Of a stretch of DNA of 64,000 nucleotides, positions 40,341 to 49,590 are shown piece by piece (the stretch's first letter is position 1; every line of letters begins with the position of its first letter). The notes beneath the pieces were generated by a model. It searched no databases and had not been told where the DNA came from. It saw only the letters and a list, made by a program, of their open reading frames with translations. Position numbers and translations under genes: made by a program. The DNA lies in NCBI GenBank assembly GCA_900550105.1, contig URQW01000006.1, forward strand, positions 5,407 to 69,406. The letters run 5' to 3'. The stretch comes from an uncultured Pelosinus sp. (GTDB taxonomy: Bacteria; Bacillota; Negativicutes; UMGS1260).

Positions 40341-42608
40341 ATGAAAAAAGAGATTGCCCTGCTACTGGTTCTTAGTATTCTTGTGGGATCGGCTTTAGCT
40401 GCATCTCTTTCATTGGCATCGAATGCCTACTTTGCTAAGACCATAGCCAATCTTGTTGGTGAATCCGGCGAATATGATGTGATTATTACGGCTCGGGAAG
40501 AAATGAAAGAAGATACGAGCGAGCATTTAGCGAAAATGATACAGGAAAGCATTCCTGGTGCGAAATTTAAGGAAGGGCCGACCCTTTCCGGCAAAACGAG
40601 CTTTTTTGTAGCTTTACCAGAAGCCTTGAAAAACAAACAAACTTATAACAGTTTAGGCAAATTATTCGGTAGTATTCCCGGTGGCGCTGGCGTAGGCGTC
40701 TTAACTGAGCCGCGTATTACGATTCGTGGTGTGCCGGAGGGCGCCAAAAATCAAGTGATGGAGCAAGTGGATGCCTTAGAAGGCGTTCAGTTCTCGTTTT
40801 ATGATGGTGCGGCCATTGGAGTTTTGTTACGCAATGCCAGTAAGACTGCTGATGTGACGAATCAAATAAAAAGTCTCCTTGATCGGTATCAGATCATGGA
40901 GATTAGCTTTCCTGTCGGCAGTGAGCCAGCCAATCCAATTCGGACTGGCGAGCAGATTGGTTCTGCTATGGAGCAGACACTCAAGCTGCCCTTGGCGCAA
41001 AATGTATCAATTGACGGTAAAAATGATGATATGACCTATATGGTTAGTACGATGATGGAAATGAAACGGTTTCTGCAGTCTTATGCCGCAAAGCTGGTAA
41101 TTTCTCCAGCGGGCCTTCCCTATAAACTAGGTGATACACTGTTGTTTCAAGGTAATGCTCCGACAGTGCCAAACCGCGGTGAGGCAGTTGGTAAAGAGCA
41201 TATACTAGCTGTTGTAACTGCTGTTCGTGGCGACGGTAGTGCCGAGGCGGCAATTACCCAAGGAGACGGTGTCAATTTAAAATCGCTGCAGGCCTATCGT
41301 GTTGACCAAAATGTGATTGGTGAAGCGGCGGGAGGGGCTCAATATCAGTCGCCGCGTCTGCAACTTGCTAGCGCCCTAACTGAGACAGGCAAGCTTGTCG
41401 GACAGATTCCCGACTATACTCGCGATGCGAAAGCTTTAAGTCAAACGGCTTATGGCGCGCTTGATCAGTACAACGCCAGTTTGGATAAACTCGATCAGAC
41501 ACTGAAATCGGTGCGTAGTGCTGGACGCAGCGTCGAGCAGGCCACAAGCGGTTTGATTCATTTAAATACAGATGCCTTAGTCGTGCAGCTTGATTCCTCA
41601 GCTCAGGCCATGGGGAATATTGCCAGTGTGCTTCAAGTATTAAAGCTTGTCAGTGCTGATGCCGGCAATGCGGCCACAAGTGCCGCTACCGCGCAGGCTG
41701 GTTTAACGAGTATTAAAAACACAGTGCAAGCCATGGGCAATTTAGCCGGGCAGGCGAGAGCCGCTCAAAGCGCCGTGGACTCTGTGTCGGCGAGCGGACA
41801 AGCCATGCTGGATGATTTGCGTCGCTACGATACGGCAGGAGCGCGGCGTAGTCTTGATCAAGCATCAAATAGCTTGAATCGATTGCAACAGCTTGATACG
41901 CCTCTTATTACTAGCCAGCTTGCGTACTTGGCGGCGGCGGTACCCAATATGAAGGATGATGAAATTACCCATACAGTTACTTTGCTTGATAAATTTATTG
42001 CGGGACAAGTGATTCCCGGTGCACGAATTCAAATTTTAACGACGAATACAGTGAGTACTGATGCGATCGTGCCAATTGCGGCGAAAATTGTGGGGCACAA
42101 TAATCTGTCCGTTTATTCCACGGCGCTTGGCGTAATTGAACCAGATCCGCGCGGTCAGATCTTAAGTGTTTTAGCGGAAGTCAAAGCTATTTTAGCGGGA
42201 CTTGCTGCTTGTGTATTTACTGTCGTCTTTCTTGTTCTTGACCATACTGCGCTGATGAGTGCCTTGAAACGGCGCATGCTTACCGGAAAATGGGGTTTGT
42301 TGGGAAAGGTAGGCTATCATCGCTTATATGGCATGATGATTGGTGCTGTATTGCTGACAAGTATGTTTTTGTTGGCGCAGGGCGGTATCCCATACTTGCC
42401 CTGGCTGGGAGTCCCTGTATTAGGGGCGGTCTTTGGTTTGGTAACAGCAGCTTATGCGGAGAAAATCAGTCCGATTGCCCAGGAAGAATTGCTGGCAGGC
42501 GAGGCGCTAGGACTTTCTTTTGCTCAGGTTATGCGGGAAATTGTGATTCCTGCCGGTAGGCCCGGGTTACTGCAACAACTCAATCGGCGGTTGCTGAAAT
42601 TTAAATAA
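40341..42608 (+). CDS. ABC transporter permease with large periplasmic coiled-coil domain
   Basis: A protein of about 755 residues. ATG 40341 lies eight bases after GAGGTG. One N-terminal membrane helix (about 4-25) is followed by some 590 periplasmic residues: mixed alpha/beta (about 30-330) then helical repeats rich in Ala, Gln and Ser (about 350-560). Three membrane helices lie near 610-705. The end, GEALGLSFAQVMREIVIPAG at about 720-739, resembles the EAA loop by which permeases touch their ATPase. The adjacent ATPase supports a transporter. The architecture is unlike standard amino-acid permeases. The substrate is unknown. Position at the head of the lpx operon suggests an envelope lipid or polymer (inference). 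Confidence 0.75.
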   Translation: MKKEIALLLVLSILVGSALAASLSLASNAYFAKTIANLVGESGEYDVIITAREEMKEDTSEHLAKMIQESIPGAKFKEGPTLSGKTSFFVALPEALKNKQTYNSLGKLFGSIPGGAGVGVLTEPRITIRGVPEGAKNQVMEQVDALEGVQFSFYDGAAIGVLLRNASKTADVTNQIKSLLDRYQIMEISFPVGSEPANPIRTGEQIGSAMEQTLKLPLAQNVSIDGKNDDMTYMVSTMMEMKRFLQSYAAKLVISPAGLPYKLGDTLLFQGNAPTVPNRGEAVGKEHILAVVTAVRGDGSAEAAITQGDGVNLKSLQAYRVDQNVIGEAAGGAQYQSPRLQLASALTETGKLVGQIPDYTRDAKALSQTAYGALDQYNASLDKLDQTLKSVRSAGRSVEQATSGLIHLNTDALVVQLDSSAQAMGNIASVLQVLKLVSADAGNAATSAATAQAGLTSIKNTVQAMGNLAGQARAAQSAVDSVSASGQAMLDDLRRYDTAGARRSLDQASNSLNRLQQLDTPLITSQLAYLAAAVPNMKDDEITHTVTLLDKFIAGQVIPGARIQILTTNTVSTDAIVPIAAKIVGHNNLSVYSTALGVIEPDPRGQILSVLAEVKAILAGLAACVFTVVFLVLDHTALMSALKRRMLTGKWGLLGKVGYHRLYGMMIGAVLLTSMFLLAQGGIPYLPWLGVPVLGAVFGLVTAAYAEKISPIAQEELLAGEALGLSFAQVMREIVIPAGRPGLLQQLNRRLLKFK

Positions 42609-42620
42609 AGGAGGATGGCT

Positions 42621-43415
42621 ATGACTGAGAGTGGTTTGCCGCAAAATCAGGAAGTGATATTGGAGCTTAAGGATCTTTATAAAACCTTTGGCGCAGTCAA
42701 AGCAGTAGCTGGTATTGATCTTGCCGTAAACCGCGGCGAAACAGTTGTCCTCATGGGGCCGTCAGGCTGTGGCAAATCGACGACGATTCGCATGGTGAAT
42801 CGCCTCGTAGAGCCTGATCAGGGTGAAGTCTGGTTTCGTGGTCAAAATCTTGTGAGTCTGCCGCAAGAAGAACTGCGGCAGGTGCGGAAAAAAGTGGGTT
42901 TTGTTTTTCAGCATTTTAATTTAATTGGACGATTGTCGGCGATTGAAAATGTTATGCTGGGCTTAGTTATGGATGGCATGGAACGAGAATTGGCGGCAGA
43001 TAAGGCCAAGCTTGCGCTAGACAAGGTGGGTCTTATCGCCTATAGCAGCCAAAAACCGATGGAGCTTTCGGGCGGACAGCAGCAGCGGGTGGGAATTGCC
43101 CGCGCTTTGGCGGCTGAACCGGAACTTATGCTTTGGGATGAGCCGACAGCTTCGCTAGATCCGATCCTTGTCAGAGAAGTTTTACTGGTCATGGAGGATT
43201 TAGCGAAGTACCAAGCAAGCACGATGGTCGTTGTTACGCACGAGTTGCCCTTTGCGCTCCATGTAGCCGATCGGATTGTGCTTATGGATCAGGGGAAAAT
43301 TGTAGAAACAGGTAGTCCTCAGACTGTTTTCCAGGAGCCCCAGTCCGTCATTGGGAATGAATATAAAGCTTTAATTGAGTATCAAATGAGCATCAGCGCC
43401 AGAGCTTTAGCGTGA
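42621..43415 (+). CDS. ABC transporter ATP-binding protein
   Basis: A protein of about 264 residues. ATG 42621 is six bases after AAAGGAGG. ATG 42615 is too close. Walker A is GPSGCGKSTTIRMVNRL, the Q-loop is FVFQHFNLIGRLSAIENVML, the signature is LSGGQQQRVGIARAL, Walker B is LMLWDEPTASLDP and the H-loop is VVVTHEL. By sequence it belongs to the polar amino-acid importer group (GlnQ/ArtP-like). However, its partner in the same transcript is the unusual permease just upstream, and no binding protein is present. Lipid or envelope substrate transport is possible. It ends 63 bases before lpxC. Confidence 0.9.
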   Translation: MTESGLPQNQEVILELKDLYKTFGAVKAVAGIDLAVNRGETVVLMGPSGCGKSTTIRMVNRLVEPDQGEVWFRGQNLVSLPQEELRQVRKKVGFVFQHFNLIGRLSAIENVMLGLVMDGMERELAADKAKLALDKVGLIAYSSQKPMELSGGQQQRVGIARALAAEPELMLWDEPTASLDPILVREVLLVMEDLAKYQASTMVVVTHELPFALHVADRIVLMDQGKIVETGSPQTVFQEPQSVIGNEYKALIEYQMSISARALA

Positions 43416-43478
43416 TTTATCTTGCAGGATGGCCATTTTTCCGGTAGAATGAAAAGAGTTAATTCGCAGGAGGCAATC

Positions 43479-44303
43479 ATGCAATACCAAACAACCGTAG
43501 CCCAGGAAGTCACTTATACTGGGATTGGACTGCATTCCGGTCTTGAGGTAAATCTCGCTTTAAAGCCGGCTCCCCAAGATACGGGGATTCTTTTTGTTCG
43601 GACCGATTTACCAGGCGCTCCGTCAGTGCAAGCGTCAGCTCGACAAGTAACAAATACACTGCGCGCCACGACGCTGGAAGCTGGCTTAGCCAAGGTGTTC
43701 ACTATTGAACATTTAATGGCGGCTTTTGCCGGACTTGGCGTTGATAATTGTATTGTTGAAATGGACTCGCCGGAACCGCCTGTCGCCGACGGCAGTGCGC
43801 TGACCTTCGTCCGCTTGATCGAGCAGGCGGGATTACAGGAACTAGACGCGCCTTGTAACATTACCATAGTTAAGACGGCGCAATCAGTCCATGTAGAAGA
43901 CAAATTTATTGCTATTATACCCTATGATGGTTTTCGCATTACTTTTACTTCGCTCAATCCGCACCCTCTATTGGGTACGCAATTCGGCGACTATGAAATA
44001 ACCCCAGAATTGTTTGTAAAAGAAATTGCTCCAGCCCGTACGATTGGATTTATGCATGAAGTAGAGGCGCTTAAGGCCAAGGGCTTGGCGCGGGGCGGTA
44101 CCTTGGAAAATGTCGTTGTCTATGATGATAAAGAAGTTTTGACACCGCTTCGTTTTCATGATGAACTGGTGCGGCATAAAATTCTTGACGTACTTGGTGA
44201 TATTGCCTTGGCCGGTCGGGTTAAAGGGCATATTATTGCCGTAAAGTCAGGCCATGCGTTAAATGCTGTTCTCGCAAAGAAAATCTTAGAGGAACAGGCA
44301 TAA
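43479..44303 (+). CDS. lpxC: UDP-3-O-acyl-N-acetylglucosamine deacetylase
   Basis: A protein of about 274 residues. ATG 43479 follows AGGAGG by six bases. The longer frame from 43422 has no site. This zinc enzyme carries out the committed step of lipid A synthesis. Zinc ligands are visible: His78 in TIEHLMAAFAGLGVDN, His233 and Asp237 in HKILDVLGDIALAG, and a late GHALNAV His. YTGIGLHSGLEVNLALKPAP and FVKEIAPARTIGFMHEVEAL are family marks. Unlike in some lineages it is not fused to FabZ, which follows separately. It begins the classic lpxC-fabZ-lpxA order. Confidence 0.97.
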   Translation: MQYQTTVAQEVTYTGIGLHSGLEVNLALKPAPQDTGILFVRTDLPGAPSVQASARQVTNTLRATTLEAGLAKVFTIEHLMAAFAGLGVDNCIVEMDSPEPPVADGSALTFVRLIEQAGLQELDAPCNITIVKTAQSVHVEDKFIAIIPYDGFRITFTSLNPHPLLGTQFGDYEITPELFVKEIAPARTIGFMHEVEALKAKGLARGGTLENVVVYDDKEVLTPLRFHDELVRHKILDVLGDIALAGRVKGHIIAVKSGHALNAVLAKKILEEQA

Positions 44304-44335
44304 AGCTGCACAAAAGTTATAAGGAGGCGTACTTG

Positions 44336-44776
44336 ATGATATTAGATGCAAGTGAAATTCAAAAAATTATTCCTCACCGCTATCCCATGTTGTTAGTGGA
44401 TCGTATTATTGAAATAGAACCGATGAAACATGCTGTCGGTATAAAAAATGTTACCATGAATGAAAACTTTTTTTTAGGCCACTTTCCGGGAAAACCGATT
44501 ATGCCTGGTGTGCTGCTCCTAGAAGCGATGGCTCAGGTAGGCGGCGTAGCTCTGTTGTATCCGGAAGAAAACCGCGGTAAGCTGGCTGTTTTTGCTGGTA
44601 TGGAAAAAGTGAAATTCCGTAAACCTGTCATTCCTGGCGATCAGGTGCGCATGGAAGCGGATATTTTAAAGGTTCGCGGTTCCATCGGTAAGATCTGGAC
44701 GCAGGCTTTTGTGGACGGTCAACTTGTGGCCGAAGGCGAATTTATGTTTGCTTTGTCCTCTAAAGATGCGAAATAA
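44336..44776 (+). CDS. fabZ: 3-hydroxyacyl-[ACP] dehydratase FabZ
   Basis: A 146-residue hot-dog-fold enzyme of fatty-acid elongation that competes with LpxA for 3-hydroxyacyl-ACP. ATG 44336 follows AAGGAGG by eight bases. IIPHRYPMLLVDRIIEIEP opens the family. Catalytic His49 and Glu63 lie in LGHFPGKPIMPGVLLLEAMA. KFRKPVIPGDQVRMEADILK follows. Placement between lpxC and lpxA couples membrane and lipid A acyl supply. A gap of 175 bases with weak dyads follows. Confidence 0.97.
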   Translation: MILDASEIQKIIPHRYPMLLVDRIIEIEPMKHAVGIKNVTMNENFFLGHFPGKPIMPGVLLLEAMAQVGGVALLYPEENRGKLAVFAGMEKVKFRKPVIPGDQVRMEADILKVRGSIGKIWTQAFVDGQLVAEGEFMFALSSKDAK

Positions 44777-44951
44777 AGAGAAAAGTAGTGAAACAAGCTT
44801 GAAAAATTATTTTAAATCTTTGTTTTCATCTATTTTTGCCGAATACGGTCTAATTTGACGAGTGAAGACTAGACTCATTAGTCGGATTTTAAAATAAAGT
44901 AATAAACGATTCTGACATCGTTCAAATAGTTGAAAATAAAAAGGAGTTGAA

Positions 44952-45782
44952 ATGCGGATGAAAGTAGAATCAGCAGTCATACCCATCCGTAAGATACATG
45001 AAACGGCAGTCATTCATCCGGCAGCTCGTATCGGCAAAGATGTAGAGATCGGTCCCTACGCTGTAATTGGTGAAAATGTTGTAATCGGCGACGGAACAAA
45101 AATTATGGCTCATGTCGTGATTGATGGCTGGACGAGTATCGGACGGGAATGTGTGATTTATCCTAGCGCTTCTATAGGCGCGGAACCGCAGGACTTAAAG
45201 TTTCGTGGTGAAAAAAGCTATGTATTTATTGGCGACCAGACCAAGATTCGGGAATTTGCTACAGTAAATCGGGCGACAGGGGAAGGCGAAGAAACACGGA
45301 TTGGTTCGAACTGCCTAATGATGGCCTATACCCATGTAGCGCATAACTGCATCGTTGGCAATAATGTAATTATGTCGAACGCAGCGACTCTGGCAGGCCA
45401 TGTTGTAGTGGAAGACAGAGCTGTCATCGGCGGCCTTGCTGGCGTGCATCAATTTGTGAAAATTGGTCGCAATGCTATGATCGGCGGTGCTACGAAAGTG
45501 GTTCAGGATATTCCGCCATATGTCATTGTTGACGGTCATCCTGCTCGCGTACGGGGACTTAATAATGTGGGCATGTCTCGCGCCGGAGTGAATCCGATGT
45601 CGCGACGCAATTTGAAGAAAGCTTATAAATATTTGTACCGCTCCAATCTCAGTTTGCCGCAGGCGATTGCTGTTATGGAGCAGGAACTTGATTCTTGTGA
45701 AGAAGTAGAACATTTTTTGCGATTTTTACGGAATGCAGAACGCGGTATTTGCCGCGGTCGGCGAGATGAAAGTGAGGAGTAA
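44952..45782 (+). CDS. lpxA: UDP-N-acetylglucosamine acyltransferase
   Basis: A 276-residue enzyme that adds the first acyl chain to UDP-GlcNAc. The start may be ATG 44952 or ATG 44958, both after AAGGAG. The left-handed beta helix runs from IHETAVIHPAARIGKDVEIG through residue 195. The catalytic His lies in MMAYTHVAHNCIVGNN, and GLAGVHQFVKIGRNAMIGG is a typical turn. The C-terminal helical cap (NPMSRRNLKKAYKYLYRSNL) matches LpxA and not other hexapeptide enzymes. A weak dyad GACTA/TAGTC (about 44868-44884) lies in its upstream gap. No convincing promoter was found there. Confidence 0.96.
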   Translation: MRMKVESAVIPIRKIHETAVIHPAARIGKDVEIGPYAVIGENVVIGDGTKIMAHVVIDGWTSIGRECVIYPSASIGAEPQDLKFRGEKSYVFIGDQTKIREFATVNRATGEGEETRIGSNCLMMAYTHVAHNCIVGNNVIMSNAATLAGHVVVEDRAVIGGLAGVHQFVKIGRNAMIGGATKVVQDIPPYVIVDGHPARVRGLNNVGMSRAGVNPMSRRNLKKAYKYLYRSNLSLPQAIAVMEQELDSCEEVEHFLRFLRNAERGICRGRRDESEE

Positions 45783-45786
45783 TCAG

Positions 45787-46590
45787 ATGAACACAATCGG
45801 TCTATTGGCCGGTGTCGGAAGATTGCCTGTTGAATTTGCCCGTGCCGCTCGCGGCATGGGCTTTGCCGTGCTTGCTATCACCTTAGTGCCTGGCACGGAC
45901 AGCGAACTTTCGGCCCATTGCGATAAAGTAGTTGATATTCCTGTAGGACAGCTTGATAAGATCATTACTACATTAGAAGCGGAGCAAGTCAAGCAAGTTA
46001 CTTTTCTCGGCAAGGTCACGAAGGAATTTCTTTTTTCTGGTCAAATTCCGCCGGATATGCGCATGATCAAGCTGTTACAGAGTTTGCCTGATAAAAATGA
46101 TGATACGCTCATGCTGGCTTTTGTTAAGGAACTAGCTGGCGCGGGTATTGGCGTACTAGATCAGACGAAACTGATCCAGCAACTTCTGCCGCAGCCTGGT
46201 GTTTTGACGAAGCTGCAACCGACCGAAGCGCAACTTGCCGATATGAAATTTGGTTTTTCTATGGCAAAAGCAATAGGCGGGCTCGATATTGGGCAAACTG
46301 TTGTTGTGAAAGATCAAGCCGTTCTGGCTGTAGAAGCCATTGAAGGTACTGACGCCGCGATTTTACGCGGCGGTGCTTTGGGACGTCAAGGCGTGATTGT
46401 TGCCAAAGCGGCCAAGCCACAGCAAGACATTCGGTTTGATATGCCTGGTATTGGTGTAAAGACGCTTCAGTCAATGATTGAAGCGAAGGCGGCAGGACTT
46501 GTTATTGAAGCAGGAAAGACGCTCTTAGTCGATAAAGCGGCCGTACTAGCCTTGGCCGAAGAACATCATATTGTGATTGTTGCCATGTAA
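45787..46590 (+). CDS. lpxI: UDP-2,3-diacylglucosamine pyrophosphatase LpxI
   Basis: A 267-residue enzyme that makes lipid X (2,3-diacylglucosamine 1-phosphate). ATG 45787 is used, four bases after the lpxA stop, with GAGGAG before it. MNTIGLLAGVGRLPVEFARA is the LpxI (DUF1009) N-terminus. FLGKVTKEFLFSG, DDTLMLAFVKELAGAGIGVL and VEAIEGTDAAILRGGALG are further marks. Enterobacteria use the unrelated LpxH. Alphaproteobacteria and diderm firmicutes use LpxI. The lpxA-lpxI-lpxB order makes the assignment firm. Confidence 0.95.
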   Translation: MNTIGLLAGVGRLPVEFARAARGMGFAVLAITLVPGTDSELSAHCDKVVDIPVGQLDKIITTLEAEQVKQVTFLGKVTKEFLFSGQIPPDMRMIKLLQSLPDKNDDTLMLAFVKELAGAGIGVLDQTKLIQQLLPQPGVLTKLQPTEAQLADMKFGFSMAKAIGGLDIGQTVVVKDQAVLAVEAIEGTDAAILRGGALGRQGVIVAKAAKPQQDIRFDMPGIGVKTLQSMIEAKAAGLVIEAGKTLLVDKAAVLALAEEHHIVIVAM

Positions 46591-46684
46591 TTAAGAGGCC
46601 GCAGATTCATCGATTCACTGAGGTGGTTTGTCTTCTCTGTGCTTCTATGCTTCTGTGGCTTTTTGCGGATAAAAGAGGTGCTTT

Positions 46685-47827
46685 ATGAAAATAATGATTT
46701 CAGTCGGTGAAGCGTCAGGCGATTTGCATGGCGCTAGGGTAGCGCAGGCCTTACAAGAGCTTTGCCCGGGCGTTTCCCTACTTGGTATGGGCGGCGACGC
46801 TATGCGTAAAGCGGGCGTCAATATTGTCTATGATATTGCGGGACTTGGCGTCATCGGCATCATTGAAATCTTGAAAAATTTGCGGCGACTCTTTGCCCTA
46901 CGCGATTTTTTAGTGGAAACCATGCGCCGCGAAAGACCGGATGTGTTAGTCGTGATTGACTACCCTGGTTTTAACATGAGGCTGGCGAAAAAAGCGAAGG
47001 AACTGAATATTCCCGTTGTTTCTTATATTAGCCCGTCGGCTTGGGCCTGGGGCAAAGGTCGAGCGAAAAGTACGGCGAAAATAGTGGATCGCGTTGCGGC
47101 CATTTTCCCTTTTGAAGCTAAGGTATACGAAGAAGCGGGCGCCCATGTTTCTTTTGTGGGCCATCCGCTCTTAGATATCGTTAAGCCTGCTTTGTCCAAA
47201 GAAGAAGCTTTTCGTTATTTTCAGGCGGATCCAAAGAAAAAACGCATATTGCTGATGCCTGGCAGCCGACAGCAGGAAATTCATAAATTGTTTCCCGTCA
47301 TGTTAGCGGCCGCTAAGGAACTTGAGCGGCAAATACCAGACACGCAATTTTTCTTGCCGCTAGCCTCGACCATAGCAGCAGACGAACTGGAAGGCATGAT
47401 TCAATCGGCTGGTCTAGCTGTGACGATCACGCGAGATCATACTTATGATATTATGAATATCACGGATCTGGCCATTGCTACCTCCGGCACGGCTACCTTG
47501 GAAGCGGCCTTAATGGGTCTGCCTGTAGTCATTATGTATCGGGTCAATAAGTTAACCTACTTTTTAGGCAAGCCTTTGGTTAAGATACCTCATATTGGAC
47601 TGCCTAATATTGTGGCTGGTCGTAAAGTTGTGCCAGAATTATTGCAGGATGAAGTGACGGTTACGGCTATTGTGGCTGAAAGTCTGGCCATATTACGTAA
47701 GGAAAGTCCTTGGGCTAATATTGCGGCCGATTTAGCGGACGTACGTCATAAGCTGGGCGAGCCTGGCGCCGTCAAACGGGCGGCTGCCGTCATCTTAGAA
47801 GTGGCCGCACAGAGTGGAGGAAAGTAA
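46685..47827 (+). CDS. lpxB: Lipid-A-disaccharide synthase
   Basis: A 380-residue GT-B glycosyltransferase that joins lipid X to UDP-diacylglucosamine. It starts MKIMISVGEASGDLHGARVA at ATG 46685 behind AGAGGTG. GEASGDLHGA, YDIAGLGVIGIIEILKN, YISPSAWAWGKGRAK and LLMPGSRQQEI are characteristic. ATSGTATLEAALMGLPVVIMYRVN forms the nucleotide-sugar site. The preceding 94-base gap has no clear promoter. It overlaps msbA by one base. Confidence 0.97.
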   Translation: MKIMISVGEASGDLHGARVAQALQELCPGVSLLGMGGDAMRKAGVNIVYDIAGLGVIGIIEILKNLRRLFALRDFLVETMRRERPDVLVVIDYPGFNMRLAKKAKELNIPVVSYISPSAWAWGKGRAKSTAKIVDRVAAIFPFEAKVYEEAGAHVSFVGHPLLDIVKPALSKEEAFRYFQADPKKKRILLMPGSRQQEIHKLFPVMLAAAKELERQIPDTQFFLPLASTIAADELEGMIQSAGLAVTITRDHTYDIMNITDLAIATSGTATLEAALMGLPVVIMYRVNKLTYFLGKPLVKIPHIGLPNIVAGRKVVPELLQDEVTVTAIVAESLAILRKESPWANIAADLADVRHKLGEPGAVKRAAAVILEVAAQSGGK

Positions 47828-49554
47828 TGAACACCTATCTTCGCCTTTTAAATTATGTCAAGCCTTATTTAAAGCGCGTTGTCGTGGCAATTCTTTGCAT
47901 CGTTTTTGCTTCGAGCGCTAATTTATATGTGCCATGGATTATTAAAGATGTAATTGACGATGTACTTACAAGCCGCAATATGATGATGCTCAATTATATT
48001 GCCGTGGGCATTGTGATTGTTTATTTTTTTCGCGGCATTTTCTTTTATGGCCAGACCTACTTAATGAGCTATATCGGTCAAAAAGTAATTATTGATATTC
48101 GTGAGGCTGTTTATCGTCATTTGCAGCGATTGTCTCTGTCTTATTTTGAAAAGCGCCAGACTGGGACGATTATGAGCTATATTACCAATGACGTGTCAGC
48201 GTTGCAAAGCGCCATGGTGGAAAATGTAATCGAAATGGTTACGGAGGGAGTCACTCTGATTGGTTCTCTTGTCGCCATGTTTTATATCCACTGGCAGTTA
48301 TCGCTGCTCACCTTAATTACGATGCCGCTTGTAGCGAAAACGATTGAGGTTTTTGGTCGCAAACTGCGGTCAGCTAGTACGAATATGCAGGAAAGAGCGG
48401 CCGATATTACGGCGGTGCTACAGGAAACGCTTTCGGCTGTTCGAGTTGTAAAATCCTTTGTACGGGAAGATTACGAGATTTCCCGGTTTAATCGGGAAAA
48501 CTATTTTAACTTTCGAGCGCAAATGAAAACATCACAGCTCATGGCCACTCTTACACCAATTATTGAATTTCTGGCGGCCATCGGCGTCACGGTTATTATT
48601 TGGTATGGCGGCCGCGAAGTTATTAATGGTGATCTGACGTCCGGTTCACTGATCGCCTTTTTAATTTATGTTGTCAATTTATCCAATCCGGTAAAACGAT
48701 TAAGTCGTGTTTATGGCAATATTCAAAGAGCTTTAGCAGCGGCTGACCGCGTATTTGAAGTGCTTGATACGAAGCCAGAGATTGCCGATCAGCCGGGGGC
48801 TAAGCCCTTGCCGCCGATTACAGGCAAAGTAGCTTTTCATGACGTAACCTTTGAGTATAATGAGGGCGAAGTCGCTTTAGATCATATTACGCTCGTGGCC
48901 GAACCTGGTCAGATGATTGCTATCGTCGGACCGAGCGGCGCCGGCAAAACAACGATTGCGAATTTAATTCCGCGTTTTTATGATCCGACTAGCGGCAAAA
49001 TTACCATTGATGATTATGATGTCAGTGCAGTGACGCTAAACAGTGTAAGAGAGCAGATCGGCATTGTACCGCAAGAAACGGTTCTCTTTAATGGGACTGT
49101 CTACGATAATATTCTTTATGGCGATTTAACGGCAACCAAAGAGCAGGTGATTGCTGCGGCGCAAGCAGCCAATGCGCATCAGTTTATTACAAGTATGGCC
49201 CTTGGTTATGATACGATGATTGGGGAAAGGGGCTCTAAGCTTTCTGGCGGTCAACGTCAGCGTATTGCCATTGCTAGAGCTATTTTGAAAAACCCGCAAG
49301 TGTTAATTCTTGACGAGGCCACTTCCGCACTTGATACAGAAAGCGAACAACTTGTACAGGAAGCTCTGGATCAATTGATGGTTGGTCGGACCTCTTTTGT
49401 CATTGCCCATCGTTTGTCTACGGTGCAACGGGCTGATATGATTCTTGTTATGGAACGAGGCCGTATTGTAGAGCGTGGCGCCCATCAGGAGCTGTTGGAG
49501 CGTCAGGGACTTTATTATAAACTCTACCAAGTTCAGTTTTCTTCCCAAAAGTAA
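47827..49554 (+). CDS. msbA: Lipid A export ATP-binding/permease protein MsbA
   Basis: A 575-residue half-transporter that flips core-lipid A across the inner membrane. Six membrane helices span about residues 15-305. The ATPase follows, with Walker A GPSGAGKTTIANLIPRFYDP, signature LSGGQRQRIAIARAILK, Walker B VLILDEATSALD and switch IAHRLSTV. The start is ATG 47827, within the lpxB stop and behind GGAGGAAAG. Its place between lpxB and waaA supports MsbA over other multidrug half-transporters. Confidence 0.94.
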   Translation: MNTYLRLLNYVKPYLKRVVVAILCIVFASSANLYVPWIIKDVIDDVLTSRNMMMLNYIAVGIVIVYFFRGIFFYGQTYLMSYIGQKVIIDIREAVYRHLQRLSLSYFEKRQTGTIMSYITNDVSALQSAMVENVIEMVTEGVTLIGSLVAMFYIHWQLSLLTLITMPLVAKTIEVFGRKLRSASTNMQERAADITAVLQETLSAVRVVKSFVREDYEISRFNRENYFNFRAQMKTSQLMATLTPIIEFLAAIGVTVIIWYGGREVINGDLTSGSLIAFLIYVVNLSNPVKRLSRVYGNIQRALAAADRVFEVLDTKPEIADQPGAKPLPPITGKVAFHDVTFEYNEGEVALDHITLVAEPGQMIAIVGPSGAGKTTIANLIPRFYDPTSGKITIDDYDVSAVTLNSVREQIGIVPQETVLFNGTVYDNILYGDLTATKEQVIAAAQAANAHQFITSMALGYDTMIGERGSKLSGGQRQRIAIARAILKNPQVLILDEATSALDTESEQLVQEALDQLMVGRTSFVIAHRLSTVQRADMILVMERGRIVERGAHQELLERQGLYYKLYQVQFSSQK

Positions 49555-49590
49555 ACTGCCAGCGGTCAGAGCGCGAAAGGGGTAAATTTG

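Noticed and set aside
44850..44900. FapR or FadR operator before lpxA
   Set aside because: The GACTA/TAGTC dyad has short arms and does not match the known operator consensus, and no promoter pairs with it.
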